Assembly: GCA_045123975.1 (NCBI GenBank)
Contig: JBGVKV010000094.1
Location: 1 to 33,563 of the forward strand
Origin: SIG701 sp045123975
Lineage (GTDB): Bacteria; Bacillota; Clostridia; Oscillospirales; CAG-272
Direction: 5' to 3'
DNA: 33,563 nucleotides
The notes beneath the pieces are model-generated. The model had not been told where the DNA came from and ran no database searches. It saw only the letters and a list, made by a program, of their open reading frames with translations. The stretch's first letter is position 1. Every line of letters starts with the position of its first letter. Positions 14,135-22,483 of the stretch are shown one piece after another. The position numbers and the translations under genes are program-made.

Positions 14135-15133
14135 ATGGCATTGTTTGAGAACTACGAAAGACGCGCTCCCAAAATCAACGCCGTGCTGGCTGAGTACGGT
14201 ATTTCCTCCATCGAGGAGTGCAAGGAGATCACTCTGAAGGCAGGCGTGGACTGCGATAAGATTGTTCGCGAGACCCAGCCTATCTGCTTCGAGAACGCTG
14301 TTTGGGCGTACACCGTTGGTACCGCCATCGCTATCAAGTCCGGCTGCAAGAAGGCCGCTGATGCCGCTGCCGCTATCGGTATCGGTCTGCAGGCATTCTG
14401 TATCCCCGGCTCCGTTGCCGAGAACCGCAAGGTTGGTCTGGGCCACGGTAATCTGGGCAAGATGCTCCTCTCCGAGGAGACCGAGTGCTTCTGCTTCCTG
14501 GCAGGTCACGAGTCCTTCGCGGCTGCTGAGGGTGCTATCAAGATCGCTCTGAACGCAACCAAGGTTCGCACCAAGCCCCTGCGCGTTATCCTGAACGGTC
14601 TGGGCAAGGATGCTGCGTTCATCATCGCCCGCATCAACGGCTTCACCTACGTACAGACCGAGTTCGATCCCTACGCTGAGGAAGTTAAGATCGTTAAGGA
14701 GACTCCTTATTCCAACGGTCCTCGCGCTGACGTTCGCTGCTACGGCGCGGACAACGTACCCGAAGGCGTTGCTATCATGAAGCTGGAGAACGTTGGCGTT
14801 TCCATCACCGGTAACTCCACCAACCCCACCCGCTTCCAGCATCCCGTTGCCGGCACCTACAAGAAGTGGTGTGTTGAGAACGGCGTAAACTACTTCTCCG
14901 TTGCTTCCGGCGGCGGCACCGGCCGTACTCTGCATCCCGATAACATGGCAGCAGGTCCCTCCAGCTACGGTATGACCGACACCATGGGCCGTATGCACTC
15001 CGACGCACAGTTCGCAGGTTCCTCCTCCGTTCCCGCCCACGTAGAAATGATGGGTCTGATCGGCGCAGGTAACAACCCCATGGTTGGTATGACTGTTGCA
15101 TGTGCAGTTGCAGTGGAAGAGGCAATGAAATAA
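14135..15133 (+). CDS. GGGtGRT protein
   Basis: This 332-residue protein carries the family signature SGGGTGRTLHPDNMA at about residues 264-278 and a Gly/Ala-rich N-terminal half with several Cys (AGVDCDKIV, ETQPICFEN, KSGCKKAAD). The family is conserved in anaerobic Firmicutes and others, almost always after the scaffold-like gene above, and its biochemical role is unknown to me. A perfect AGGAGG precedes the ATG by eight bases, and codon bias is as strong as in its partner, so both are probably abundant proteins. It likely forms a complex or pathway with the scaffold, perhaps around a metal cofactor. That role is inference only. Confidence 0.9.
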   Translation: MALFENYERRAPKINAVLAEYGISSIEECKEITLKAGVDCDKIVRETQPICFENAVWAYTVGTAIAIKSGCKKAADAAAAIGIGLQAFCIPGSVAENRKVGLGHGNLGKMLLSEETECFCFLAGHESFAAAEGAIKIALNATKVRTKPLRVILNGLGKDAAFIIARINGFTYVQTEFDPYAEEVKIVKETPYSNGPRADVRCYGADNVPEGVAIMKLENVGVSITGNSTNPTRFQHPVAGTYKKWCVENGVNYFSVASGGGTGRTLHPDNMAAGPSSYGMTDTMGRMHSDAQFAGSSSVPAHVEMMGLIGAGNNPMVGMTVACAVAVEEAMK

Positions 15134-15150
15134 TTTCCCTACCGCATAAC

Positions 15151-15181
15151 AAAAAGGCAGTTCGTATGAACTGCCTTTTTT
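15151..15181. terminator. Bidirectional terminator
   Basis: A symmetrical A-run, 8-bp stem GGCAGTTC/GAACTGCC, loop GTAT and T-run lie between the GGGtGRT gene and the convergent RsmF-like gene. It serves both. Confidence 0.85.
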
Positions 15182-15182
15182 C

Positions 15183-16529
15183 TTACGTTCTGAGTCCCTT
15201 GGGATAGTGATTCTTTGCCCGGCCGGAAACGATCTTGGCGCCGCCTACGGCGCATCCGTCCACCGTGACTACGGCCCAGCCGTTCTCGCACTCCGTCTCA
15301 ATTTCCTCACCGTGGAGATAGCGGGTCAACGCTTCGCTGTCCGCACTCAACTCGATCTTGCGGCGGAAATCCCGTCCCATTGCCATAAAGAACTGGTGGT
15401 GGGGCTGGATATAATTCTTCCGCAGCTCCCCGATGGTGACGCCGCAGGAGAAGGCCGCGCCCTTTTCCACCGTCATATCCGGGGTGAAATACACGGGGGA
15501 TCCGTTGTACATCCGCACGTGATCCTTTTCATAAGTGAGCAGGGTGTCGTCCAGAAACGCCGTTACGGCGGGATCGATCTTCTCCGCCTTGGCGGGCTTT
15601 CGAATCCGTACCTCGGGCTCGCCCGTGTGGTGAAGCACTGCCATAAACTGCCCCTCACCCCGTCCCGTGTGGGGATAGAACCGGCGGGCGTAGTGGATGT
15701 TCTCGCACCGGCATCCCGCAAAGGCGATGCCGTCCGCCGTGTGGGCCTGCACCGATTCCTTCACCGGCACGATCTCAAATTCCGGATGGGCGGTGAGGAA
15801 GGCATCCACCGTTTTCTCATTTTCCTCAAGGGAGAATGTGCAGGTGGCGTAGATAATATATCCGCCCTCCCGTAAAGCACGGACAGCATTGTCCAAAATC
15901 TCCGACTGACGGGCGGCGCACATGGTTACGTTTTCGGGGGTCCACTCATCGATGGCGATTTCTTCCTTGCGGAACATACCCTCGCCGGAGCAGGGGGCGT
16001 CCACCATAATGAGATCAAAGGTGTGAGGGAAGATCTTTGCCAGCCGGGCAGTGTCCATACAGGTGGTGACCGTATTGCGCAAGCCCAGCCGCTCGATATT
16101 GCCCGTCAGGATCCTGCAGCGGGAGGGAATGATCTCGTTGGACACAAGAATTCCGTTTTCCCCCAGTTTATTTTTCAGCTGGGTGCTTTTTCCGCCGGGG
16201 GCGGCGCACATATCGAGGACCCACCAATCAGGATCCACGTCAATGCATTCCGCCGGAGCCATAGCGCCCGGCTCCTGCACGTAGACCATGCCGGCGTGAT
16301 GGTAGGGGTGATGGCCGATCTTCTCACTCAGATAGTATCCGCCGGGCACGTAGGGGATTGGCTCGCCGCCGAATGCGCCCAGCTTCGCAAAATCTTCGAC
16401 AGAGATTTTTGCCGTATTTACCCGGTAAGCCTTCACCGGCTCTTCCCGCAAAGCGGCTTCGTAGGCGGAGTACGCATCTCCCAAAAGGGATTTCATACGC
16501 TCCCGATACGCCAAAGGCAGTTCTTTCAT
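15183..16529 (-). CDS. RsmF/RsmB-NOP family RNA m5C methyltransferase
   Basis: This 448-residue protein uses S-adenosylmethionine to methylate cytosine C5 in RNA. Seen in order: N-terminal region with YRVNTAKIS, SAM motif I VLDMCAAPGGKSTQLK, motif IV DAPCSGEG with Cys180, motif VI YATCTFSLEENE with catalytic Cys230, and a C-terminal RNA-binding part like RsmF/YebU (LRKNYIQPHHQFFMA). Both Cys needed for the reaction are present. The target is probably rRNA, but could be tRNA. The ATG at 16529 has GGAGGAGAA before it and overlaps the rsmE stop as ATGA; upstream in-frame codons lie inside rsmE and are rejected. Third gene of its operon. Confidence 0.9.
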   Translation of the reverse strand: MKELPLAYRERMKSLLGDAYSAYEAALREEPVKAYRVNTAKISVEDFAKLGAFGGEPIPYVPGGYYLSEKIGHHPYHHAGMVYVQEPGAMAPAECIDVDPDWWVLDMCAAPGGKSTQLKNKLGENGILVSNEIIPSRCRILTGNIERLGLRNTVTTCMDTARLAKIFPHTFDLIMVDAPCSGEGMFRKEEIAIDEWTPENVTMCAARQSEILDNAVRALREGGYIIYATCTFSLEENEKTVDAFLTAHPEFEIVPVKESVQAHTADGIAFAGCRCENIHYARRFYPHTGRGEGQFMAVLHHTGEPEVRIRKPAKAEKIDPAVTAFLDDTLLTYEKDHVRMYNGSPVYFTPDMTVEKGAAFSCGVTIGELRKNYIQPHHQFFMAMGRDFRRKIELSADSEALTRYLHGEEIETECENGWAVVTVDGCAVGGAKIVSGRAKNHYPKGLRT

Positions 16530-17281
16530 TGTTTCTCCTCCGTCAGGTGCATCTCCGTGTGGAGCATGCACATGCCCACCGCCGTGATGGCGGCGGTCTC
16601 CGTTCGCAGAATCCGCCGTCCCAGGGAAATGGCCCGTCCGCCGGCGCGGATGGCGTCTTCAATCTCGCCGTCGGAGAATCCGCCCTCCGGGCCGATGAGA
16701 ATGCCGATGGACATGCCCGGACGGATGGATTCCAGGGCAGCCAGCGTGGGTGCCATGCCGTCCTTGTTCTCGTAAGGAACGAGGAACAAGTCCATCTTGC
16801 CGGCCAAGTCCAGTGCGTCCTTGTAGGAGATGGCGTCATGCACCTCGGGAATCACGCTCCGCTTGCTTTGCTTGGCGGCGCTTTCCGCGATAGCCTGCCA
16901 GCGGGCGGTCTTATTCTTCTTTTTGGAGTCGTCCAGCTTCACGATGCAGCGGCTCATAGCTACGGGATAGATTCCTTCCACGCCCAATTCCACCGTTTTC
17001 TGGATGATCCACTCCATCTTGTCCGCTTTGGGCAGTCCCTGGAACAGATAGATCTTCACGGGAAGGGACGTGTCTCCGTAATTTTCCTCCACAATTTCCG
17101 CCACAGCGGCGTCGGAGGTGTATTCCGTCAGGCGGCAAAGATACCGGATTCCCTCGCAGCTGACGAGAAACGTATCTCCCTCCCGCATCCGCAGAACGTT
17201 TTTTATGTGATTCAGATCCCCGTCCGTGATGCGGAAGGAGTTTTCCGCCCGATGGGAATTATCCGTGAAAAAATTATGCAT
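16526..17281 (-). CDS. rsmE: 16S rRNA m3U1498 methyltransferase RsmE
   Basis: This 251-residue SPOUT-class enzyme methylates N3 of U1498 in 16S rRNA. It has the N-terminal PUA-like part (HNFFTDNSH..., HIKNVLRMREGD) and the C-terminal knotted SAM site with LFQGLPKADKMEWIIQKTVELGV, ILIGPEGGFSDGEIE and SLGRRILRTETAAI. Length and motifs are full. The ATG follows GGGAGGCGG. It lies 15 bases after the DUF5722-like gene and overlaps the next methyltransferase by four bases, so the two rRNA/RNA methylases are translationally coupled. Confidence 0.95.
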   Translation of the reverse strand: MHNFFTDNSHRAENSFRITDGDLNHIKNVLRMREGDTFLVSCEGIRYLCRLTEYTSDAAVAEIVEENYGDTSLPVKIYLFQGLPKADKMEWIIQKTVELGVEGIYPVAMSRCIVKLDDSKKKNKTARWQAIAESAAKQSKRSVIPEVHDAISYKDALDLAGKMDLFLVPYENKDGMAPTLAALESIRPGMSIGILIGPEGGFSDGEIEDAIRAGGRAISLGRRILRTETAAITAVGMCMLHTEMHLTEEKQ

Positions 17282-17296
17282 ACCGTACCGCCTCCC

Positions 17297-18709
17297 TTAT
17301 TCCAAATCCCGATAAGCGGCCCAGGCCGGCTTCTTTTCGCCCGGCTCGTCGGTGTTCGATGCCCGCCGCAGTCCCAGATTGAGTCCGCCCTCATCCGGGT
17401 TGTCCTCGTGGGAATAGTAGATGAAAGCATCGATTTCGGGAATGTCTTTTGCCTTGTTATATGCACGCACCAGGGCTTCTTTTTGGAGATCTTCGCCCGC
17501 CTCGGTGAAGTCCGAGTGGAAGCCTGCCTCGGAGAGCAAAATCCGGCGGGATACTCCGTCCGTGCGCATAGGCGGAAGTGCCAGGAAATCCCGCAGAACC
17601 TCCGGATTCTTCATGGTGATAAAGGGCGTGTCGATGGAATCGCGCACATCCTCCTCCGCCCAGAAATCTGCCCGCGCGGGATAGGCGGAGTAGGGGTGAT
17701 ACGCGACATGGAAGGGAACCTCACCCTCCCGACTCGCATAGGACACGATGGACGTGAGCAGATCCCGACCGGGATAGTACCGGCGAGGATCTTCCTCCAT
17801 GGGCTGTGCCCAGCAGTGATCCAAGGAGGCGTAGATGCGGATGTTTTTCCAGATGGCGGCGGCGCACTGCCACGCTACACGCAGGGCGGAGGTGTACATC
17901 TCCGCAAAGACGTGTCCTTCGCATTCGCCCACGTTGGCCCAGATCCAGGGAGAGTTGACCTCGTTGCCCACGATCATACCCACAATTTTTCCGTACACTC
18001 CGTCCTCACGGGTGTACCGATCGGCCAGGAAGGAAACAAAGGCCCGGTAATAGGCACAGCCTTCCTCCCGGAAGGTGTCAAAGAGGGAAGCGGCGCCTTC
18101 TTCCTCAAAGCCGGGATGGCGGATCTTGTCCCAGAAATTATCGCTCACCTGTGTCAGCCAGCTTTGGCTGTTCATGAGGATCAGATTCACCAGCACGCCC
18201 CCGTCGGAGAGGGGCTTGATGCAGCTGTCCACGTATTCCGCCACACGGCGGCGGATATAGTAATCCTTTCCCTCAAAGCGGTAGTAGAGGGTGTTGCCTC
18301 CGTCGGGATATTCCATCAAAAAGTCGCCCAGGTTCACGCTGAGTGCGGCGTGACGGATACCCAGTGCCAAGGCGTCCTCCGTTATCGTTGCCTGCAGTCC
18401 TTTTTTGGATGCGGCTTCGGGATAAGGATAGGTGTAGCGGGCGGGAAGAATTTCCTCCACGTATTTCTTGCCCGTTACCTCTCCGTTTTTGTCGGCCACC
18501 ACGTAGCAGAACGCAAGACCGTCCCGACCGGACAGACGGCGGGAGAGGGTAAAGGAGTCCCCGGTAACACGGAGGGAGAGGGAGCAGATTTCCACTTCCT
18601 CACCCAGCGCAGGGGAGTACATGGATACCCGCAGGTTTTCTTCAAGCAGCGGTGTGTCCAGAGTGAAACGGATCTCGCTTTCGGTGGCGGTTATGTGTGT
18701 GACTGTCAT
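17297..18709 (-). CDS. DUF5722-like protein with glycosidase (GH-A type) barrel
   Basis: This 470-residue protein has no signal peptide, so it is probably cytosolic. About 110 N-terminal residues form a beta-rich domain, followed by a TIM-barrel-like domain (KKGLQATITEDALALGIRHAALSVNLGDF; VGMIVGNEVNSPWIWAN; ASLDHCW; FHVAYHPYSAYP; ILLSEAGFHSD). The pair Glu250 (in GNE) and Glu394 (in SEAG) sits where clan GH-A enzymes keep their acid/base and nucleophile, which suggests an active glycosidase of unknown substrate. The frame extends upstream to 18772, but that TTGACA is the promoter -35 box; the ATG at 18709 with GAAGGGAC before it is the start. It heads the operon with rsmE. Confidence 0.75.
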   Translation of the reverse strand: MTVTHITATESEIRFTLDTPLLEENLRVSMYSPALGEEVEICSLSLRVTGDSFTLSRRLSGRDGLAFCYVVADKNGEVTGKKYVEEILPARYTYPYPEAASKKGLQATITEDALALGIRHAALSVNLGDFLMEYPDGGNTLYYRFEGKDYYIRRRVAEYVDSCIKPLSDGGVLVNLILMNSQSWLTQVSDNFWDKIRHPGFEEEGAASLFDTFREEGCAYYRAFVSFLADRYTREDGVYGKIVGMIVGNEVNSPWIWANVGECEGHVFAEMYTSALRVAWQCAAAIWKNIRIYASLDHCWAQPMEEDPRRYYPGRDLLTSIVSYASREGEVPFHVAYHPYSAYPARADFWAEEDVRDSIDTPFITMKNPEVLRDFLALPPMRTDGVSRRILLSEAGFHSDFTEAGEDLQKEALVRAYNKAKDIPEIDAFIYYSHEDNPDEGGLNLGLRRASNTDEPGEKKPAWAAYRDLE

Positions 18710-18743
18710 TCCTTTTGTCCCTTCGGTAACGGATGTTTTCTGT

Positions 18744-18772
18744 ATTGTAATATAATTCTTTCCCAATGTCAA
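18744..18772 (-). promoter_or_regulatory. Promoter of DUF5722-rsmE-rsmF operon
   Basis: Minus-strand TTGACA and TACAAT are 17 bases apart, 35 bases upstream of the ATG at 18709. Confidence 0.75.
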
Positions 18773-18777
18773 GAAAA

Positions 18778-18847
18778 GGCGGAATTTCCCGTGCCAAAAG
18801 CCTCCCTTTGCTCCCCGAGTTTTCCGTAAAGAATTGACAATTCCGCC
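18778..18847. promoter_or_regulatory. Long-range inverted repeat between divergent promoters
   Basis: GGCGGAATT (18778-18786) and AATTCCGCC (18839-18847) form a perfect 9-bp inverted pair 52 bases apart. One arm abuts the -35 box of the leftward promoter; the other follows the -35 box of the rightward promoter. Confidence 0.4.
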
Positions 18848-18862
18848 CGCGTCGGGTATAAT
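18834..18862 (+). promoter_or_regulatory. Promoter of the MBOAT envelope operon
   Basis: Perfect TTGACA and TATAAT boxes are 17 bases apart, 46 bases upstream of the ATG at 18909. No further promoter or terminator is obvious before 26930. Confidence 0.85.
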
Positions 18863-18908
18863 GTAAAATGAAGTATTAGATGCATTTTACTGATATCGGA
18901 GAGATTGT

Positions 18909-20279
18909 ATGACGTTTTCCAGCGCATCCTTTCTGTTTTTATTTTTGCCCGCCGTATTTCTCATGTATCTTGTATCCCCCTCTCTGCGGGTAAGAAACTG
19001 GCTGCTTGCCGCCGTCAGCGTGTTTTTCTACGCCTTCGGCGAACCCATATACGTGGTTCTTCTCTTGTTTTCCGTTCTCATGAACTACGTCTTTGCCCGC
19101 CTTGTGGACCGCACCCACAGTAAGTGGATTCTTGGTGCATCCGTTGTTTTGAATCTTCTGATGCTGGGCGTGTTCAAATATGCGGCGCTGGCTGCCGACG
19201 CGGTGAATCTGATTCCCGGGGTGTCGGTGACGGTGCCCGCCATCGCTTTGCCCATCGGCATCTCCTTCTACACGTTCCAGATCCTCTCCTACGTGGTGGA
19301 CGTGTACCGTGGCGACGCCAAGGTCCAGAAAAATATTGTGGATCTTCTTCTGTATATTTCGTTTTTCCCGCAACTTATTGCCGGTCCCATCGTCAAATAT
19401 CATGATATCGATCGGCAGATCGCCGATCGGACCCTTACCGCCGAGGGCTGTGCCCGGGGCGTGCGCCGATTCATTGTAGGCCTGACGAAAAAGTTGCTTC
19501 TGGCCAACGCCTGCGGCCTGATCGCCGATACGGCGTTCGGCGCGGACAATCCCGGTACGGCTCTGGCCTGGCTGGGCGCGGTGGCTTACTGTCTGCAGAT
19601 CTACCACGATTTCTCCGCCTATTCCGATATGGCCATCGGTCTTGGTGCCATGTTCGGCTTTCAGATTTCCGAAAACTTCCTTTATCCCTATATGTCGGGC
19701 AGCGTGCAGGAGTTCTGGCGCCGCTGGCACATCTCCCTTTCCACCTGGTTCAAGGAGTATCTGTACATACCGCTGGGCGGTAACCGCTGCGGTCGCGCCC
19801 GCAAGCTTTTCAACAAGATTGTGGTGTTCTTTTCCACCGGCCTGTGGCACGGTGCCAGCCTCAGCTTCATTCTTTGGGGTCTGTGGCACGGCGCGTTCCT
19901 CATTCTGGAGGACTTCGTCAAGCCCAAAAGCAAAAAATGGCTGTCCGTTCTGTGGCGGCCCGTGACCCTTTTTGCCGTTCTGTTCGGATTTGTTCTCTTC
20001 CGTGCGGAATCTCTTCCGGTGGCTGTGGATTACCTGACGGCTATGTTCACCGTCGGGCCCATCACCTCCGCCTTTGCTTCCTGCGTGGAAGGATACGATC
20101 TCTTTATGCTGGCTGTGGCAGCGGTGTTCTCCTTGCCCGTGATCCCGTGGATCCGCTCCCGCCTGAGCCCCCGCACCTCCGAGATTCTTGGTTATGCCGC
20201 CGGTGCGGCGCTGTTTGCCGTCTGCGTGATCACCCTGTCCTCCACCACCTTTAATCCGTTTATCTATTTCCGCTTCTGA
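18909..20279 (+). CDS. MBOAT O-acyltransferase, AlgI-like
   Basis: This 456-residue polytopic membrane protein transfers acyl (usually acetyl) groups across the membrane to surface polymers. It shows AlgI-type features: N-terminal helices with FLFLFLPAVFLMY, PIGISFYTFQILSYVVDVYRGD, FFPQLIAGPIVKYHDI, the amphipathic segment EFWRRWHISLSTWFKEYLYIPLGGNR with His274, and GLWHGASLSFILWGLWHG with His314, the invariant MBOAT histidine. GGAGAG precedes the ATG. The next gene, nine bases on, encodes a DHHW/AlgJ-X-like protein, the usual partner that passes the acetyl group to the polymer. The acceptor is not identified by the neighbourhood. Confidence 0.93.
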   Translation: MTFSSASFLFLFLPAVFLMYLVSPSLRVRNWLLAAVSVFFYAFGEPIYVVLLLFSVLMNYVFARLVDRTHSKWILGASVVLNLLMLGVFKYAALAADAVNLIPGVSVTVPAIALPIGISFYTFQILSYVVDVYRGDAKVQKNIVDLLLYISFFPQLIAGPIVKYHDIDRQIADRTLTAEGCARGVRRFIVGLTKKLLLANACGLIADTAFGADNPGTALAWLGAVAYCLQIYHDFSAYSDMAIGLGAMFGFQISENFLYPYMSGSVQEFWRRWHISLSTWFKEYLYIPLGGNRCGRARKLFNKIVVFFSTGLWHGASLSFILWGLWHGAFLILEDFVKPKSKKWLSVLWRPVTLFAVLFGFVLFRAESLPVAVDYLTAMFTVGPITSAFASCVEGYDLFMLAVAAVFSLPVIPWIRSRLSPRTSEILGYAAGAALFAVCVITLSSTTFNPFIYFRF

Positions 20280-20287
20280 GGGACGAA

Positions 20288-21370
20288 ATGAAAAAACTGT
20301 TTCCGATTCTATACTGCGGCGTGTTTTTCGCGCTGTGTCTGGCCCTTGGCCTGGGTGCCTTCTTCCTCAAAACGGACGCGGATGCGGACGGACGGGATCT
20401 GGCTCCCTTTCCCGCCTTTTGGGAGGAAGGGGCGTTCAACGCCGATTTCTTCAACGAATTTGATGCCTGGCTCACCGATCATTTTGCGGCCCGCCGCTAC
20501 TTCATCAACGCTGGCAGCACGGTGAAGGAAAACGTATTCCGCACGGGCAGCGATCAGGTTATCGTGGGCGATGACGGATTCCTTTTCTATAACGAAACCA
20601 CCGCCGATTACTGCGGCGAAAACCTTCTTACGCAACAGGAGATCGATGCCATCGCCGACTCCCTGAAGGAGATGGCGGATCAGGCATCCTCCTACGGTGC
20701 CAAGCTGGTGGTGGCCGTGGCTCCCAACAAAAACACCGTCTACGGGGACTATATGCCCCAGGCCTACCGGGCGGTCCGGGATAACGCCGCAGGCGTGTCC
20801 AATATGGATCTTCTGTATGCCGCTTTGGCAAAACGGGGCGTTTTGTATGCGGATCTTCGCGTTTCTTTGGCGAATGCCGAAAGCCTCACCTATCATAAGA
20901 GAGACACCCACTGGAACGGGGAAGGTGCCCGAATTGCGTACAACGCCATTCTGGACGTGCTGGAGCTGTCCCGCGACGATTTCTCCGCTTACCCGACGAT
21001 CCATACAACGGATTTTTCCGGTGATCTGGACGGGATGCTCTATCCCGGAAGTGAAAAAACGGACGACAACTATATGCCGCAGTATGATTTTGATTCTGCC
21101 TTCGTGTATACGTCCGCGGGGGCTGCCCCCATGGCTATGTCGCTGACTACCCGCAGCGGCGGGGAGGGCAGTCTGCTGATCTTCCGCGATTCCTTCGGAT
21201 CGGCCCTGATCCCTTATTTCTCCGCTTCTTTCCGGGACGTGCGCTACGAGCGCGCTATGCCGTACCGGATCGATCTTCTCGCACGCAATCCCGCTGACGC
21301 GGTGATTATAGAAATTGCAGAGCGGAATATTCCGCTTCTTTTGCCCGATGCCGCCCGTGTGGACGGCTGA
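20288..21370 (+). CDS. DHHW/AlgJ-AlgX-like SGNH protein, acyl-transfer partner
   Basis: This 360-residue protein has one N-terminal membrane anchor (about residues 5-27) and an extracytoplasmic SGNH-hydrolase-like domain. Visible motifs are WLTDHFAARRYFI, VGDDGFLFY, LVVAVAPNKNTVY, the RDTHWN block with Asp206 and His208, and FRDSFGSAL with Ser302. These fit the Ser-His-Asp set of AlgJ/AlgX-type enzymes that receive acetyl groups from an MBOAT protein and put them on polysaccharide. It follows the MBOAT gene after nine bases, with GAGGGACG before the ATG, so the two surely work together. Confidence 0.88.
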   Translation: MKKLFPILYCGVFFALCLALGLGAFFLKTDADADGRDLAPFPAFWEEGAFNADFFNEFDAWLTDHFAARRYFINAGSTVKENVFRTGSDQVIVGDDGFLFYNETTADYCGENLLTQQEIDAIADSLKEMADQASSYGAKLVVAVAPNKNTVYGDYMPQAYRAVRDNAAGVSNMDLLYAALAKRGVLYADLRVSLANAESLTYHKRDTHWNGEGARIAYNAILDVLELSRDDFSAYPTIHTTDFSGDLDGMLYPGSEKTDDNYMPQYDFDSAFVYTSAGAAPMAMSLTTRSGGEGSLLIFRDSFGSALIPYFSASFRDVRYERAMPYRIDLLARNPADAVIIEIAERNIPLLLPDAARVDG

Positions 21371-21388
21371 TGTCAGGAGGTATCTGTC

Positions 21389-22483
21389 TTGCTGAAACAT
21401 ATGCGGCGTGCCGCCGCGGTGCTTACCGCCGGCGCTATGCTATTGCCCCTTTGCGGATGTGCTACCCGCGCCAACGGCGGGTATTATTACGAAAACCACA
21501 GCTTCCGCAATTTCGATATCCGCTCCCTTCACGGGAACAAAGAGGACGCGTCCCTGACGGATACGTACACTCTGTCTTTGGTCTCCCGGGATAACACGGC
21601 GGCAGGATTGCCTGCCAAGGTTGCCCAGGAGGTTTTTCACCGCGCCACGGTGGCGGATAAAATGCTGAACGTGTACGTCAGCCCCACCCGCTCCTCCCGC
21701 ATTGCCATGACTCTGGCCGTGGGCGAGGAGATCGAGCTGGCTTACTATAACGAGGATTTTTTGCAGATCAAAAAGGACGGCGTTCTTTTGGGATACTGCG
21801 AGGCAGGCCACGCGTACAGCGGCGTATGGGATAACTACTTCGGCTTTTTGCCCGAGGAGTCCGGTATGGCCAAAAACAAGAACAGCGAATTGGTGCCCGC
21901 CACCTCCAAACTGGTGGACGTGCGTCTGTATACGGACAAACTGATCATCAAAATGAAGCTGGCCACCAACGGCACCACCATCGGCGAGCCCTTTTATCAT
22001 CGCAATCTCTGCATGCTGCAGGAGGATACGCTGATGAAACTCTTGGATGCGGTGGAGAAGTTTGAGGCGGACGGATATGCCGTCGTGATCTATGACGCCT
22101 ACCGTCCCACCAGCGTACAGCAGAGATGGTTCGACGTGGTCCGCGTCCATAAATGGGTGGCGGATCCCTCCATCGGTATGGGTGGTATCCACGACCGCGG
22201 CGTGGCGGTGGATATGACGCTTATGGATCTGAAGACCGGTGTGGAACTCGATATGCCCACCGCTATGCATACGTTTACCGATGCGGCAAACCGCTGGGCA
22301 ACCATGACGGCCGAGCAGAGAAAAAACGTGGATTATATGACGAAAATCATGGTGGATTGCGGATTTACCTACATCAATTCCGAGTGGTGGCATTTCCAGG
22401 ATAGCCTTATCGAGAACTATCTGCCCACCGACCACCCCATCGATGATATCCCGCTCGTCTATATGGAAAGGAGCGGCTCATGA
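21389..22483 (+). CDS. VanX-like D-Ala-D-Ala dipeptidase lipoprotein
   Basis: This 364-residue predicted lipoprotein (lipobox LPLCGC, lipid Cys about residue 24) has a middle region that may be SH3-like (YVSPTRSSRIAMTLAVGEEI, about 95-145). The C-terminal M15D peptidase domain has YDAYRP (235-240), GGIHDRGVAVDMTL with zinc ligands His268 and Asp275, and SEWWHF with Glu332 and His335. The spacing equals VanX (H-x6-D, E-x2-H). The family splits D-Ala-D-Ala or related peptides. Being outside the membrane, it would act on peptidoglycan-derived peptides and not as a vancomycin-resistance enzyme. The start is TTG at 21389: AGGAGG lies eight bases before it, against 20 for the first ATG. Confidence 0.85.
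   Translation: MLKHMRRAAAVLTAGAMLLPLCGCATRANGGYYYENHSFRNFDIRSLHGNKEDASLTDTYTLSLVSRDNTAAGLPAKVAQEVFHRATVADKMLNVYVSPTRSSRIAMTLAVGEEIELAYYNEDFLQIKKDGVLLGYCEAGHAYSGVWDNYFGFLPEESGMAKNKNSELVPATSKLVDVRLYTDKLIIKMKLATNGTTIGEPFYHRNLCMLQEDTLMKLLDAVEKFEADGYAVVIYDAYRPTSVQQRWFDVVRVHKWVADPSIGMGGIHDRGVAVDMTLMDLKTGVELDMPTAMHTFTDAANRWATMTAEQRKNVDYMTKIMVDCGFTYINSEWWHFQDSLIENYLPTDHPIDDIPLVYMERSGS

Noticed and set aside
18710..18772. Upstream TTG start of the DUF5722-like gene
   Set aside because: That TTG is part of the -35 box TTGACA of its promoter.
16358..18829. 823-codon open frame on the plus strand across three genes
   Set aside because: It is antisense to RsmF-like, RsmE and DUF5722-like genes, which are well supported; no start signal.
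21389..22483. Vancomycin-resistance VanX
   Set aside because: The protein is a predicted extracellular lipoprotein with an extra domain and no vanH or vanA-type ligase nearby, so a wall-peptide role fits better.
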